A stretch of 64,000 nucleotides of DNA. Origin: Petrosia ficiformis (taxonomy: Eukaryota; Porifera; Demospongiae; Haplosclerida; Petrosiidae). This document shows, piece after piece, positions 44,101 to 63,457 of this stretch. Every line of letters begins with the position of its first letter. Position 1 is the stretch's first letter. The translations under genes and the position numbers were made by a program. The stretch spans positions 625,356 through 689,355 of the forward strand of contig OX345645.1 of NCBI GenBank assembly GCA_947044365.1, in the 5' to 3' direction. The notes below the pieces were generated by a model. That model made no database searches and was not told the origin of the DNA. It was given only the letters and a program-made list of their open reading frames with translations.

Positions 44101-44505
44101 AATTAACATTTGAACGAAATAAAAATATTGTTACTTTGTTTATTGCCTCAGCTAATAACAGCGATCCTTTCCGAGAATTGACGAAAATAATTGCAGGAGG
44201 TCTGGAAAAAAACCAACCGTGCGATATATAAATACACATTATAATTTGCAACAGAGCACAGGAAAAACCCATTTGTATATGTACATGTAACATGATGTAC
44301 TATTGAATAACAAATTACTTACTGGAATAGATCTTTGTCATTCAAGAAAGAGAACAGTCTTTTCTTTTTCGCTTCTTCTTCAACCCAAAGTATTGTGTGT
44401 CTTATACTAGAACACGGGATACCAGGCTATGAGATAGATAGATATATAAATATATAGATAGATAGATATATAAATATATAGATAGATACATTGATAGATA
44501 GATAG

Positions 44506-44540
<35 letters not shown>

Positions 44541-47500
44541 GATAGATAGATAAACAGATCAAATAGACTGAAAATAGATACAGCATACAGATAATTATAT
44601 TTTCTTACTGTTCCTACAGATATAAATAATGGATTTCTTAAAATATCATTAGCAAGTTTCTCAGTCCGTGAAGGAATGGTGGCTGAAAACATGAGATTCT
44701 GTCTTTTAATAGGAAGACAGCTGATAATGGAAGTAATCTAGAATGTCAATCGCCATGGTAACATGAGCTGAAACATAGAAGTGAGACAGACAGACCTGTT
44801 TATGAAATCCCATCTGTAGTAATGAATCTACTTCATCAAGGACGAGCGTCTTTATGTCTGATAAGTTTAAAGATGAAGCTAAGAAGAGAGGTACAATTTG
44901 GTAAGTAAATGAAAGAGAATGACAAGAATGAAAATGTACCATGATTTTCTAATATATCTTGTAGTCTTGCAGGAGTTGCTATGACAACCTGAATGAAATT
45001 CATGACAATGAACAGAACATACATATGTACTATGTATGCACATACATACATACATACATACATATATCCATACATACATAGATACATACATTCATACATA
45101 CATAGTTACATACATACATACATATATACATACATACATACATACATATATACATACATACGTACATAACTACATATGTAGGTACATACGTACATATGTA
45201 CATATACATACGTACATACATACATACATACATACCTTAATACAAGACTTGAGTCTATATAATTGTTGAGCTATAGGAATACCTCCAACTAGTAATGCTG
45301 TTAACATATTTGGAATTTCTATAATCATTATAGATATAATTATTTATAATTATAATTATATATTATTAATACCCTTCATTAGTTGTTTTGCCTGTTCTTC
45401 TATTTGTATACAGAGTTCCCGAGTTGGTGATAATATGAGGACAAGAGGAGTATACGATAAAGATGAGAAGGAGGAGAAGGAGGAAAGCTGATGTACAATC
45501 GGTAGGAGAAAAGACAAAGCTATCAGAATATGAACAAGTGATTATAAAGAATTTAACAAACTAGTATAAATGCACATTTTCCTGAGCCAGTTGCTGAAGA
45601 CACTATCATATCATGTCCATTCAATACAGCCGGTATAACTTGCATTTGAACTGGTGTTAATATGTGATATCCACTAGTAACAAGATTTGATTTCACTGTT
45701 AATAGGAAAAAAAATTACTATCAGATATTTGCAGTTAGAAATATTGCATCAAACACGTACTGCAGAATTACAGATTAGCATGCAATCACTACATGGTCCA
45801 ACCCAATCTTATATTTCATTTCACTGTTCATAACAATAAAAATTGCGATCAGATATTTGTAGCTATTTTAAATTTCAGTTATGATCTCTAAAATATGTAC
45901 ATTTGAGAATGCAATAAGAAGCTCACTATTAATGATCAATGTACAGAGCTATATGGCATTGATATTCAATAGCAAAGTGCAAGCATTTCATCAAAGTGCA
46001 TGTAGATGTTTGGGTGATAGACAGACAAACAAATACTAAAAATTATAACTATACTGACACTCTTACTCACGTTGATCACATAGTGACAAGTGTTCTAATT
46101 CAGTTATGGGTCTTGGAATATTGGACCCCTTGATATCAATACCAATCTGAATTGTGTAATAACGGGATAGATGTAGATATGATATATGACACGTAGGCAT
46201 GGATAGATGGGTACTACACATGGGCATAAATAGATGCATAGGCATGTATAGATGATATACAACACATAGGTATGGATAGATGCTTAACCATAGATAGATG
46301 GGTACTACACATGGGCATAAATAGATGCATAGGCATGTATAGATGATATACAACACATAGGTATGGATAGATGCATAACCATGGATAGATGGGTACTACA
46401 CATGGGCATAAATAGATGCATAGGCATGTATAGATGATATACAACACATAGGTATGGATAGATGCTTAACCATGGATAGATGGGTACTACACATGGGCAT
46501 AAATAGATGCATAGGCATGTATAGATGATATACAACACATAGGTATGGATAGATGCTTAACCATGGATAGATGGGTACTACACATGGGCATAAATAGATG
46601 CATAGGCATGTATAGATGATATACAACACATAGGTATGGATAGATGCATAACCATGGATAGATGGGTACTACACATGGGCATAAATAGATGCATAGGCAT
46701 GTATAGATGATATACAACACATAGGTATGGATAGATGCTTAACCATGGATAGATGGGTACTACACATGGGCATAAATAGATGCATAGGCATGTATAGATG
46801 ATATACAACACATAGGTATGGATAGATGCATAACCATGGATAGATGGGTACTACACATGGGCATAAATAGATGCATAGGCATGTATAGATGATATACAAC
46901 ACATAGGTATGGATAGATGCTTAACCATGGATAGATGGGTACTACACACGGGCATAAATAGATGCATAGGCATGTATAGATGATATACAACACATAGGTA
47001 TGGATAGATGCTTAACCATGGATAGATGGGTACTACACATGGGCATAAATAGATGCATAGGCATGTATAGATGATATACAACACATAGGTATGGATAGAT
47101 GCATAACCATGGATAGATGGGTACTACACATGGGCATAAATAGATGCATAGGCATGTATAGATGATATACAACACATAGGTATGGATAGATGCTTAACCA
47201 TGGATAGATGGGTACTACACATGGGCATAAATAGATGCATAGGCATGTATAGATGATATACAACACATAGGTATGGATAGATGCTTAACCATGGATAGAT
47301 GGGTACTACACATGGGCATAAATAGATGCATAGGCATGTATAGATGATATACAACACATAGGTATGGATAGATGCATAACTATGGAAAGATGATATACAA
47401 TACATAGGTATGGATAGATGGGTACAAACATACAAACATATAATCACCTCTTGTCTCAAGTAATCCACCTGTTCATTAGTCATAGATGTTATAAATGGAT

Positions 47501-47975
47501 GTTCCTGATACACATCACATGAGCTATTCCATTTTGTGTTTCCAATTCCTTTATTTCTGTCAACTGGACTCATGCCAATATTTCCTTTATTTGGACTCGT
47601 TTCTATACTTATTTCTTTTAAACCTAGAGAATGGAGGTGATTTGCTTTGCATTCCAAACTACATACATCTTTATCAGTTTGATCAACAATGTACTCTCCA
47701 TATCGTCCACAAACAACACACACAGGTTCTCCTTTCAATGGCCATCTCTGCTGTTTACTATAACATATAACATCTTCATCCTCATCCTCAGCCTCATTCT
47801 CGTTCTTCAATTCATATGTCTCGGTTTCTTGAGATCTTGATGGTATTTCTTGTATATTGTTTTTATTGCTTAATTCATCATGAAAGGAAGAGCTTGATGG
47901 TGATTTCACAACATCTATATGCTCAGTACCAGCTGTGCTTTTAGATTTCTGCAGGACAGATCTTGGAACAAACAT
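41183..47975 (-). CDS. DDX59: DDX59, DEAD-box RNA helicase with HIT zinc finger
   Basis: Fifteen exons: 47448-47975, 46071-46146, 45576-45695, 45373-45519, 45236-45318, 44940-44988, 44796-44878, 44609-44737, 44323-44426, 44135-44201, 43791-43940, 43440-43487, 42939-43005, 41291-41459, 41183-41237; 1875 nt, 624 aa (human 619). Start chosen at 47975 because MFVPRS matches the vertebrate N-terminus; an upstream in-frame Met is at 47993. HIT finger at ~84-115 (CVVCGRYGEY...CSLECKANHL). Helicase core: YHILTPVQMQVIP (Q motif), ATGSGKS, LSPTRELCIQIEEQAKQL, ATPARLQDIL, LVLDEVDSLLQMGF, FSATIPS, PAIIFVNSR, ARGLNL, GRAGRLDSPG. Motif II is DEVD rather than DEAD. The end (ETLMNLVKGKEFRRRKH) matches human NLMDIIRKH. 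DDX59 is linked to ciliary/Hedgehog phenotypes in vertebrates. Confidence 0.96.
41866..42890. repeat. ~98-bp minisatellite in a DDX59 intron
   Basis: About 10.5 highly similar copies with GTAGCAGGGTACTGTACCCT, TTTATATGTTACTATATATA, TAGTACCTTTAAACCTGTAA, GAATACATCAGGGTTCTCAC and TAGGTGGTCTAGG. Each unit has GGGTACTGTACCC (near palindrome) and GGTACT/AGTACC arms, so every copy can form hairpins. Variants are few, implying recent amplification or homogenisation. Confidence 0.95.
43583..43733 (+). mobile_element. Dispersed element, family B, copy 4 (truncated)
   Basis: In a DDX59 intron. TCAAATTAGGATGTGATGAC, TATAGTGTATAGTTTAATGT, AATAATGAAGAAATGGATTG and AAAATGGTGCAGG match the central part of the other copies. 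A further 5' fragment lies at 49209-49285 in LONP1. Confidence 0.5.
44430..44565. repeat. (GATA)n array in DDX59 intron
   Basis: GATAGATAGATA with TATAAATA interruptions, directly upstream (minus sense) of the exon 44323-44426. Confidence 0.9.
45030..45235. repeat. (CATA)n array in DDX59 intron
   Basis: CATACATACATA with TACGTA and TATATA variants. It supplies the sequence just after the donor of exon 45236-45318. Confidence 0.9.
46190..47430. repeat. 91-bp minisatellite in DDX59 intron 1
   Basis: About 13 near-identical copies with ACCATGGATAGATGGGTACT, ACACATGGGCATAAATAGAT, GCATAGGCATGTATAGATGA and TATACAACACATAGGTATGG. Because 91 = 3x30+1, each copy shifts frame and produces a ladder of identical overlapping 77-codon ORFs on the minus strand. 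These are artefacts. Confidence 0.96.
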
Positions 47976-48013
47976 TACTAGTAACACGCCCATGCCACAC
48001 CTCCAATGTACAC
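47976..48013. promoter_or_regulatory. 38-bp bidirectional start gap, DDX59 / LONP1
   Basis: The DDX59 ATG (47973-47975, -) and LONP1 ATG (48014-48016, +) are 38 bp apart. The gap holds ACACGCCC and GCCACACCTCC (CACCC-type) and no TATA box. Core promoter elements must overlap coding sequence or the opposite 5'UTR. Confidence 0.7.
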
Positions 48014-55820
<7,807 letters not shown>

Positions 55821-55933
55821 TTTGTTATCACAAGAAGATATTATCACTAAAATTATAATTTATAAGACTTAGTATTATCAGTGTCGTACATACATAAGTA
55901 CATAAGTACATAAGTACATACATACATACATAG

Positions 55934-55961
55934 TTTATTAAAAAACATTTTAAAGAATAAA
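55934..55961. terminator. Overlapping poly(A) signals, LONP1 and calmodulin-like gene
   Basis: AATAAA on - (TTTATT, 55934-55939) lies upstream of AATAAA on + (55956-55961). If both are used, the two 3'UTRs overlap by a few dozen bases. The stop codons are 181 bp apart. Confidence 0.5.
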
Positions 55962-56001
55962 ACGGTTAAGACTGATTGAATGAGATGATCTGATGATGAC
56001 T

Positions 56002-57876
56002 TTATATTTCGTGTGGAATTGCAAGAAGTTTTGAGAAATTGCATCTAATGTTCTTAACAAATTCTGAAAGATAAAATAATTATAATTAATTATTGTATAA
56101 TTATATAGAATTTAGTGAAAATCTGAGAATTCAAAATTATTAATTACAGGAAAATTCAAGTGTGGTTGCTATGGTAATACCTTCATAAACATTTAAAAAA
56201 TATAGTTGCTATGGTAACATTTGTATAAATACCTTCATAATCGATTTGATCATCATTGTCTATTTTACAGTTGTCTCGAATCAATTTTTCCACTATACCA
56301 AGAAGACATGAATTGTAATTGAATACTTAACTAACAAACATGGGTACGTACATTCTTCCTCTTGAATATCTAGTTTTGCTTGTAACAAGAACCTCTTCAG
56401 TTGTTGAACTGGTATATATCCATTCCCATCTTGATCAAACACACTAAATGCCTTTATTACATCGGTATCACTGGGCCATTCTCTGCTTGACTCATTGATA
56501 TAAGCTGGGTCTTTAAGTTGGAGAATTTCAATGATAATTTCTCTGAGCTGTTTTTCATTAACGTCGGTAAATGCTTTAGCTATATAATTAATTATATACA
56601 TATATAATATATGAGTATAGAGTAATTTTATGGCGGGAAATTAAAACCAACCAATCAGATTTCAGTATTTGTAAGCCTCATAAATGTACGAAAATGGATC
56701 ATATTTTAACCAGATTACAGTAACCCTATGCAGGCGAGGGGTAATGAAGTAATTTTTCAGTCAAACTTTTATATATAAAATGCTAACTAATCGGCCAGGA
56801 AGTCAGTTAAGTTTGGTATCCGGGAAAATCATTACGTTCTTAGATACCAAATTTGAATGGCTTCCTGTATAAAATGGCTGAATAGAGATGAGTATTTATC
56901 AAAAATTGAAAGTCGATATTTGCAAATAGTCAAATATAGGTGGATAGAACAATTCTGTACCTCTGCTTACCTTTAATACTGTCCTCAATGTCAAACTTAA
57001 ATTTATTTAAACCAACTGATCTGAAAAATAAATTATTAATTATAAAGAGTACTATTACACACAACCTGTGACATGATATATAGTTATACTAAGTGCAGTG
57101 TTTCCTCCAAAGGGTGGTACCATGGCGCTCCTCCGATCATTTTAAAGTTTCTACTGAAAAACATTGTTTTACAACACTGATTGAACATTTTTGACTGATC
57201 ATCATGTACCATTGACGCACTCCTCTGCCCTTAATACCTATCCTGGAGCAAACACTCCCAAGTATTTTAGTTAATTATAACTAACTAAATCCCGTTTTAG
57301 AAATGGAGCATGCGTTGTGATTAAGTATAACTAAATTACGTACAGTAATAATATGATATGGTGTATGTGTTTACACATGAATATATTCCAGTATACTAGT
57401 CCATATATCATTAATACTCATCCTCAAATCTCAAACTATTGGGTATATATCGTATTAAACGAATTTCTGGTATTGCCCATCACTAAATGTGGCAGTGATG
57501 TTGAATGTATAAATTAAGAGGATATCATGTGACATTAGTAGCTCCCATATTCAACATAATTATTCAATGACATATTCTCACCCTCCCCAAAGTAATCAAC
57601 TTAATTTAATTACTTTAGAAACAATGGTAGTTCATCTCGACCAATGACAGTTCCATTCTTACTAAACACTTGAAAAGCTTCTTTAAATTCTATAGAAAGA
57701 TTAGGAAATATTTATAATTATTTATAAAATTATCACTTTTCATACCTCCTTCTTCAAGCCTAGGAAATTGAGGTTCATTAGGCTGAGTTCCTAAAGCATC
57801 TGAAGATGGATCTGTCTATATATATATATATATATATAATATATATAATTATGTTAAATAGTTTGACACTCACCAT
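56002..57876 (-). CDS. Calmodulin-like EF-hand protein
   Basis: Seven exons: 57874-57876 (ATG only), 57746-57815, 57614-57689, 56971-57020, 56352-56579, 56233-56292, 56002-56063; 549 nt, 182 aa. The N-terminal hand is degenerate (EFKEAFQVFSKNGTVIGRDE lacks the Asp ladder). The third hand is canonical (AFSVFDQDGNGYIPVQQL) and the last partly so (DNCKIDNDDQIDYEEF). The intron directly after the initiator ATG is a known feature of calmodulin genes. The tail NIRCNFSKLLAIPHEI is unusual. Probably a calcium sensor or a light-chain-like adaptor; I do not recognise the exact orthologue. Exon 1 rests on the donor ATG|GTGAGT, phase and promoter position. Divergent from PMVK. Confidence 0.82.
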
Positions 57877-57927
57877 ATTAATTAATTAATCACAATGTGG
57901 GTGTGGCTCAGTTGGAGGAGTGGCTGA
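57877..57927. promoter_or_regulatory. 51-bp bidirectional start gap, calmodulin-like / PMVK
   Basis: Holds an ATTAATTAATTAAT run next to the calmodulin-like ATG and GGGTGTGGC (57899-57907, CACCC-type). Promoter role inferred from position. Confidence 0.6.
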
Positions 57928-58678
57928 ATGACTCCTCAAACTGTGTTTCTATTCTGTGGGAAAAGAAAGTCTGGCAAAGACTATGTTGTGAATAGACTAC
58001 AACAGTTGTAAGTAATTACTGTAGTTCACTATACAGCTTATAAGGAATAAGTCTCCACCTACCACAACTAGCTATATCCATACATTACATAGGTTACCTG
58101 ATACATCTTGTATTGTAAGACTATCAGGACCACTAAAAGAACAATATGCTAAGGTAAGTAGGCCTATGTGCAAGTTTTCATAATCGATCACATGACTTGT
58201 ACAGTGGTCACATGATTGCCATGACATGATCACATGAACTGTCTATCTGGTCACATAACTACAGGAACATAAATTGAATTATGAACGACTCCTAGATTCA
58301 TCACAGTACAAGGAAGAACATCGTAAAAACATGATAACATGGGGAGAATCCATACGAGAGAGAGATCCTGGATATTTCTGTTCTCTAGCAATTCAAAAAG
58401 CAGACAAACCAGTTTGGTTGGTTTCAGATTGTAGACGACCAACAGACATAGAATATTTTAAAACACATTACAAATGTGTGTCTATACGTGTGTACGCTAG
58501 TGAAGAAGTACGTAAGCAAAGAGGATGGGAGTTTACAAAGGGAGTTGATGATGCCCCCTCTGAGTGTGCATTGGACCCTTATGCATGTGACATTCATGTG
58601 ACTAATAATGGTGATGAGGAGATATTGAGAAAAGATTTACAGAGATTAACACAAATAGCACAAAATATGACAATTTAA
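57928..58678 (+). CDS. PMVK: PMVK, phosphomevalonate kinase
   Basis: Animal-type PMVK converts mevalonate-5-phosphate to the diphosphate in the mevalonate pathway. Three exons: 57928-58007, 58093-58153, 58265-58678; 555 nt, 184 aa (human 192). The P-loop GKRKSGKDYVV, RLSGPLKEQYA, LLDSSQYKEEHRKNMITWGE, KPVWLVSDCRRPTDIEYF, and QRGWEFTKGVDDAPSECALD match the animal family along its length. This is the NMP-kinase-like type, not the GHMP kinase of fungi and plants. Convergent with UTP15; stops are 244 bp apart. Confidence 0.97.
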
Positions 58679-58922
58679 TTTATAATCCAATCATAAAAAT
58701 TTGTTTTCATACTTAAAATTTTTTTTGTTGATGACCATTCCATGCTAATAATAATGATTTAGGGAACACCTTAGATGAGCACATTAATCTTAAAGTACCC
58801 ATTACCCAACAATGTAGAAATCAGACCTAAAAATGTTGAACCAATTGATGTTCCCCTTCAATACAGTGTCTATAAATAAGTAAATGTTTTTTATACAAAT
58901 ATATACAGAGAAAAAAAAACTA

Positions 58923-61900
58923 TTAATTTTTAACCTCTTCTGTTTGTAATTTAGCATCATCATTTTGTGTCCATCTACTTCTAGAGGCAGTAGCTGTTAA
59001 TATTGAGTCTATTATACCCATCAATTCAAAGGCTTTAGTTTGAAAACGTAACTCGTGATTAATCTGAGCACTAAGTGCAGTCAATTCATTAGTAACTAGT
59101 TTGGATTGATTTGTAGTACCACCATATGTGTCTATGAAGAAATGGATAGATAGATATATAGATGGATGGATAAATAGATAGGATAATGGATAGTCTATAA
59201 CCATACACTATCCTCTGATAGATGAATCATAATTATATATATGTGAAGTAATAGTCACTCTTCCTGGATATCGAGTTTAGTTGCATGGTTTCATTTAAGA
59301 TGGAAGTATTAACAAGTAACGACTAATAATATTAGGCAGAGCTATGCCCTGCTCTACAATATGCATAAATGAGTAGGTGGAGCTCTACTCTCAATGAGTG
59401 ATATATTACAGATAATTAATTAATGATTGAGTGGGTGGAGTAAGATAGAAACAAAATTGTTATTTACCTATAACAAGTTCACATACATCAGCTAATAGAG
59501 GAGTGTATCTTGGATTAATAAGATTCCTATATCATAGATCATCCATTGTTAAATAGATAAAAGATAGATATACCAAGTCATACCTACGTAGATATTTTAG
59601 GAGGGGTAGAATTTCCTCTTCATTTCTACCTGAAATGGCAGTCTCAAGTTTATCCATTCTAGCTAATTCCTGAAGTACACTGAATATTACACCTGGTTTA
59701 TGAGGAGCTGGTTTATACTGGAAGACAGGAAGACAAAATATATACATCTACATTTCTAGTGGTTTTAATATAAGATAATAATGACCACTTTAGTTATAGT
59801 ACGACTAGTTCTCACAATTTTAATGATAGTTATAGTTAATTAATTAGGTTGCCTTACTAAAAGTGGTTTTAGTTAACTAAAGCTACTCAGTATGGCTATG
59901 TCTATAACAGTAGACATGTAATTTAGTTATAACTAAAAGTCACAATGCCTTACTAAAAGTGGTTTTAGTTAACTAAAGCTACTCAGTATGGCTATGTCTA
60001 TAACAGTAGACATGTAATTTAGTTATAACTAAAAGTCACAATGCCTTACTAAAAGTGGTTTTAGTTATAGTTAACTAAAACAACACTAGTATACTACATA
60101 TACTGCTAATAATTTGAAAAACTCATGTTGATATTAAACAATTGTACTTTTATCATAAAACTGTCATTCACAATATACTAGGTACTTCTATTTAATGCCC
60201 AATATATGTAATGTATACCGATACAAAAACTCTACATTCCGTACAATTAAACATGATAAATAGATACATGTACATCAGAGTTTTTGATAAGTTTTGAAGC
60301 ATGAGACAAATTGGCTCAGCAATGGTTAGTGTGTGCGCCATTGGGAATACATCTTGAGCCAATTAACAAAGAGTTAATGCTGTTACTGACAACATAATCA
60401 TAATTAACTGCACCACTGGCCGAAAGAGAGAACTGTGCAGCGCCAAATAAGAAGCTCTTTGGGCCAATGGTGCGCCACATAAGCTTATCAAAAACACTGA
60501 TGTACATATACATGTAGATATATAAATAGATAGACATATTGTGAATTTACCTTCAAAGCTGCATCAAGAGCATTTTTGAATTCAAATGACTTCAAGAATT
60601 TATCAAACGATTTAAGACGTGTTTTGCGACCAAAATCAACTACATATTCATTATTAGCTGGTTTGGATTGTTGACCACGTACAAAATACCTAAAACAATT
60701 AATACAAAATTAATTATCTCATAACACATAATTAATTATTTCATTATTATTATACTCATTAATACATAATTAATTATCTACATTAATTAATTATCTCCAT
60801 TAATCATTAAAACACAATTAATTATCTTCATTAATTAAATTATCCTTATTAAAACACATATGTAAGCATTTGTTCAACTACATTGTCTACAAGTAACCTG
60901 TGTGACCCAGGACGAGGATTTGATTTTTGAAGAGGAAAGAATGAGAGGGATTGAGAAGTGGATTGTTTACGTGGACAATGACGAATAGATAAAAGATGAG
61001 ATGTCATTCCAACCACAAGAGTATTATCTAAAGGCTAATGGGAACAAAAGTACATAATGAAGAAGGTAAGAGGATGAGGAGGAAGAGGAGGAGGAGGAAG
61101 AGAAGGAGGAAGAGAAGGAGGAAAAGGAGGAGGAAGAGAAGGAGGAAAAGGAGGAGGAGGAGGAGGAAGAGGAGGAGGAAGAGGAGGAAGAGGTGGAAGT
61201 ATACTTACAGACATGGATAGACTCAAAATAGGAGCTGGGTAATTTATCGTGTGTTTGACTTGATAATTTTCAATATCATAAATCTTCACATGTCTATAAT
61301 CAAATAGATGAATGAATAGATAGATAAATAGATGGATAGATAGAATTAATGGATGAAGAGATGGATGTATGGATGAATAGATGAATGAATAGATAGATGT
61401 ATAAAATGGATAGATAGATAGAGATAGATGAATCTATGAATCAACACATCATATTAACCTGTCTAATCCACCTGACAAAAGCCGATGACAAGAGCCATCG
61501 AAAGCAAGTGCAGTAATAGTTTTTTGATGATTTGAAAACCCAAATAGGAGTCTCCCGCCACTCAAGAGATCCCATACTTTAATATAATTACCACCTGCAG
61601 ATATACAGGACCCACCAGTGGGGAATACTAAAATGGATTCTACTGGAGCTCCATGATCTAGTTCCATTTGTGTTGAATTTGAGCGCATATCCCAGACCCT
61701 GATTGTATGATCATAAGACCCAGATAATACCATTTTTGTACTGGATATATTGGTTGATAAGGATCTGATGTAGTCCTTTGGGAGGGTGGGAGAAGAGGTG
61801 GAGGATACAATAATGAATGAAATAGACATTTCTTACTTTATGACCTCTTAGTTCTGCAGTAGTGATACCAGTCGCCATATCCCAAACTTTTACAGTTGTG

Positions 61901-63277
61901 TCATCAGAACCGGACACAATGCCCAACCCATCAACTGTAAAATCTACACATTTTACAGGCCTATATGAAAAATGTTGGAAAATATGAGAGGGGAGAGGGT
62001 GAGGGAGGAGGAGGGGAGAAAGTGGGAGGAGGAAGGGAGGGAAGGGGGAGGAAGAGGAGGAAGGAAGGGGGAGGAGGAAGGGGAAGAGAGAAATGTACGC
62101 GATCATTTATGAGAGCTATCTCTACCGTGAGTAAATAATGTGATGAGACCTGATTTACGAAAACCATTTCCCTATTTTCACTCATATCTCAAAATTATTA
62201 ATTACCCCATACACCTGGTTTTCGCAAATCTGGTCACATGTACATATATATACATTATATCAAGAAGTGTTTAGTGTGAAATACACACTGTACATTATTC
62301 ACATATTATAATGTTGATACAATAGTTTGTCTCAGTTCAATGAATTATATTATATACATATACATGAGTCTGTATAGTACAATAAATCACATTGTTACTG
62401 TTGATAGTTTAAGCCCCGCTCTAGACCCACTGACATGGGAAAATCAGCGAGGGGATTTAATAGGGCTTATACACAACTCCCAAATTGGCTTTAGATAAGT
62501 CAGTTTGGTATTAAGAATTAGATAGCTAACTTTGTATGTCCCTGGAGTTGTCTCAGAATTGCTCTGCTATTCATATCAAAAACCTGTAGCAATGTAATAA
62601 ACAGTGCATCTGATTATGTAGAAATAGTCAATTATAATTAATAGTTAATTAATTAACAAAATAATTAATAATTAATAAATTAATTAATAATTAATTAACA
62701 AATTAATTAATAATTAATTAACTAAATTAACTTACTCTTACAATACATTCTTCTCCACCTGCGACTAATAGTTGCCCATCATGACGATATCGTGCACAAC
62801 TTGCTGTCTGTTTAAAACGTGATATTGTTTTCTTAATCTGATTTGTTGTGGAATTATACAGCTGTACCTATAAGGATTATGAATGGTATGGACATAGGCA
62901 GTCGTGCAGAACATCGTCTAATAAATCTAGTGAATGTCCGGTAAATTGAACTGTATACAAAGTATACGAGGAGCAGGTCAAGAGCAGGTCAAAATGTCTG
63001 GCGGGGTATGTCAAGGAGAAATAATTTAGTACATTATACTAACTCTTGTTCCTGTTGTTACAGCATAATCATGAGGATGAGCTGGAGAGAAACTAATGCT
63101 AGTAACAGCTGCATATTCCTTCACAACTACTGGAGACTATGAAAATGAGAACAGCTGAATATCATAATTTATACATACAAGATATACCTGAAATTTCTCC
63201 CAAAATCTGATTTCTTTGTTATCTCTCTGACTAACAGATGGAAATTTCTTTATCTCAAGTTTTTTATATTTACTCAT
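58923..63277 (-). CDS. UTP15: UTP15, WD40 subunit of the small-subunit processome
   Basis: UTP15 is a t-UTP/UtpA component needed for 18S rRNA processing and rDNA transcription in the nucleolus. Twelve exons: 63188-63277, 63044-63136, 62736-62867, 62531-62583, 61837-61960, 61459-61775, 61209-61293, 60898-61034, 60551-60689, 59584-59717, 59468-59526, 58923-59131; 1572 nt, 523 aa (human 518). WD40 blades run from residue ~30 to ~310: VTSISFSPAHPHDYAVTTGT, RFKQTASCARYRHDGQLLVA, GIVSGSDDTTVKVWDMATG, MVLSGSYDHTIRVWDMRS, SAGGNYIKVWDLLSGG, HRLLSGGLDR. A UTP15_C helical region follows (KTRLKSFDKFLKSFEFKNAL, AISGRNEEEILPLLKYLRR, NPRYTPLLADV). Two introns are long polypyrimidine tracts. Confidence 0.97.
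59765..60080. mobile_element. Dispersed ACTAAAA-rich element, family C, tandemly duplicated
   Basis: Contains two ~97-bp direct copies with CACAATGCCTTACTAAAAGT, GGTTTTAGTTAACTAAAGCT and GTCTATAACAGTAGACATGT. CTAAAA/TTTTAG arms pair internally. Lies in a UTP15 intron. Confidence 0.55.
60276..60499 (+). mobile_element. hAT-like MITE, copy 3
   Basis: About 224 bp, CAGAGTTTTTGATAAGTTTT to AAGCTTATCAAAAACACTG, flanked by perfect 8-bp duplications ATGTACAT at 60268-60275 and 60500-60507. Termini are inverted repeats of ~19 bp. In a UTP15 intron. Very similar to copies 1 and 2. Confidence 0.9.
61065..61200. repeat. (GAGGAA)n polypurine tract in UTP15 intron
   Basis: About 135 bp of pure G/A on + (pyrimidine in the UTP15 transcript), filling the intron between exons 7 and 8. 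A second polypurine tract lies at 61980-62095 near the acceptor side of the intron before exon 5. Both are capable of triplex (H-DNA). Confidence 0.9.
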
Positions 63278-63457
63278 GTTGACTGTATAAAGGCCACGTG
63301 TCATATGACCACACCCACTAGTAAACACACCTCGTACCTGGTACCTCTAATTTCATTAAAGTTTATTAATATTAATTAAACAATAATTGTGTATAATTAT
63401 GTGAAGGTATAGTAAAGATACAATATATATATGAAGCTAAACACACTTTTACAGACA
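63278..63457. promoter_or_regulatory. UTP15 promoter gap downstream of VPS28
   Basis: 180 bp between the UTP15 ATG and the VPS28 stop, both on -. Holds GCCACGTGTCATATGACCAC, with CACGTG at about 63294, and CCACACCCAC near 63309, the same CACCC motif as in the divergent gaps. Function inferred. Confidence 0.5.

Noticed and set aside
46063..47266. Ladder of overlapping identical 77-codon minus-strand ORFs (MLYIIYTCLCIYLC...)
   Set aside because: Produced by a 91-bp tandem repeat (91 = 3x30+1) inside DDX59 intron 1; each copy shifts the frame. No independent coding evidence.
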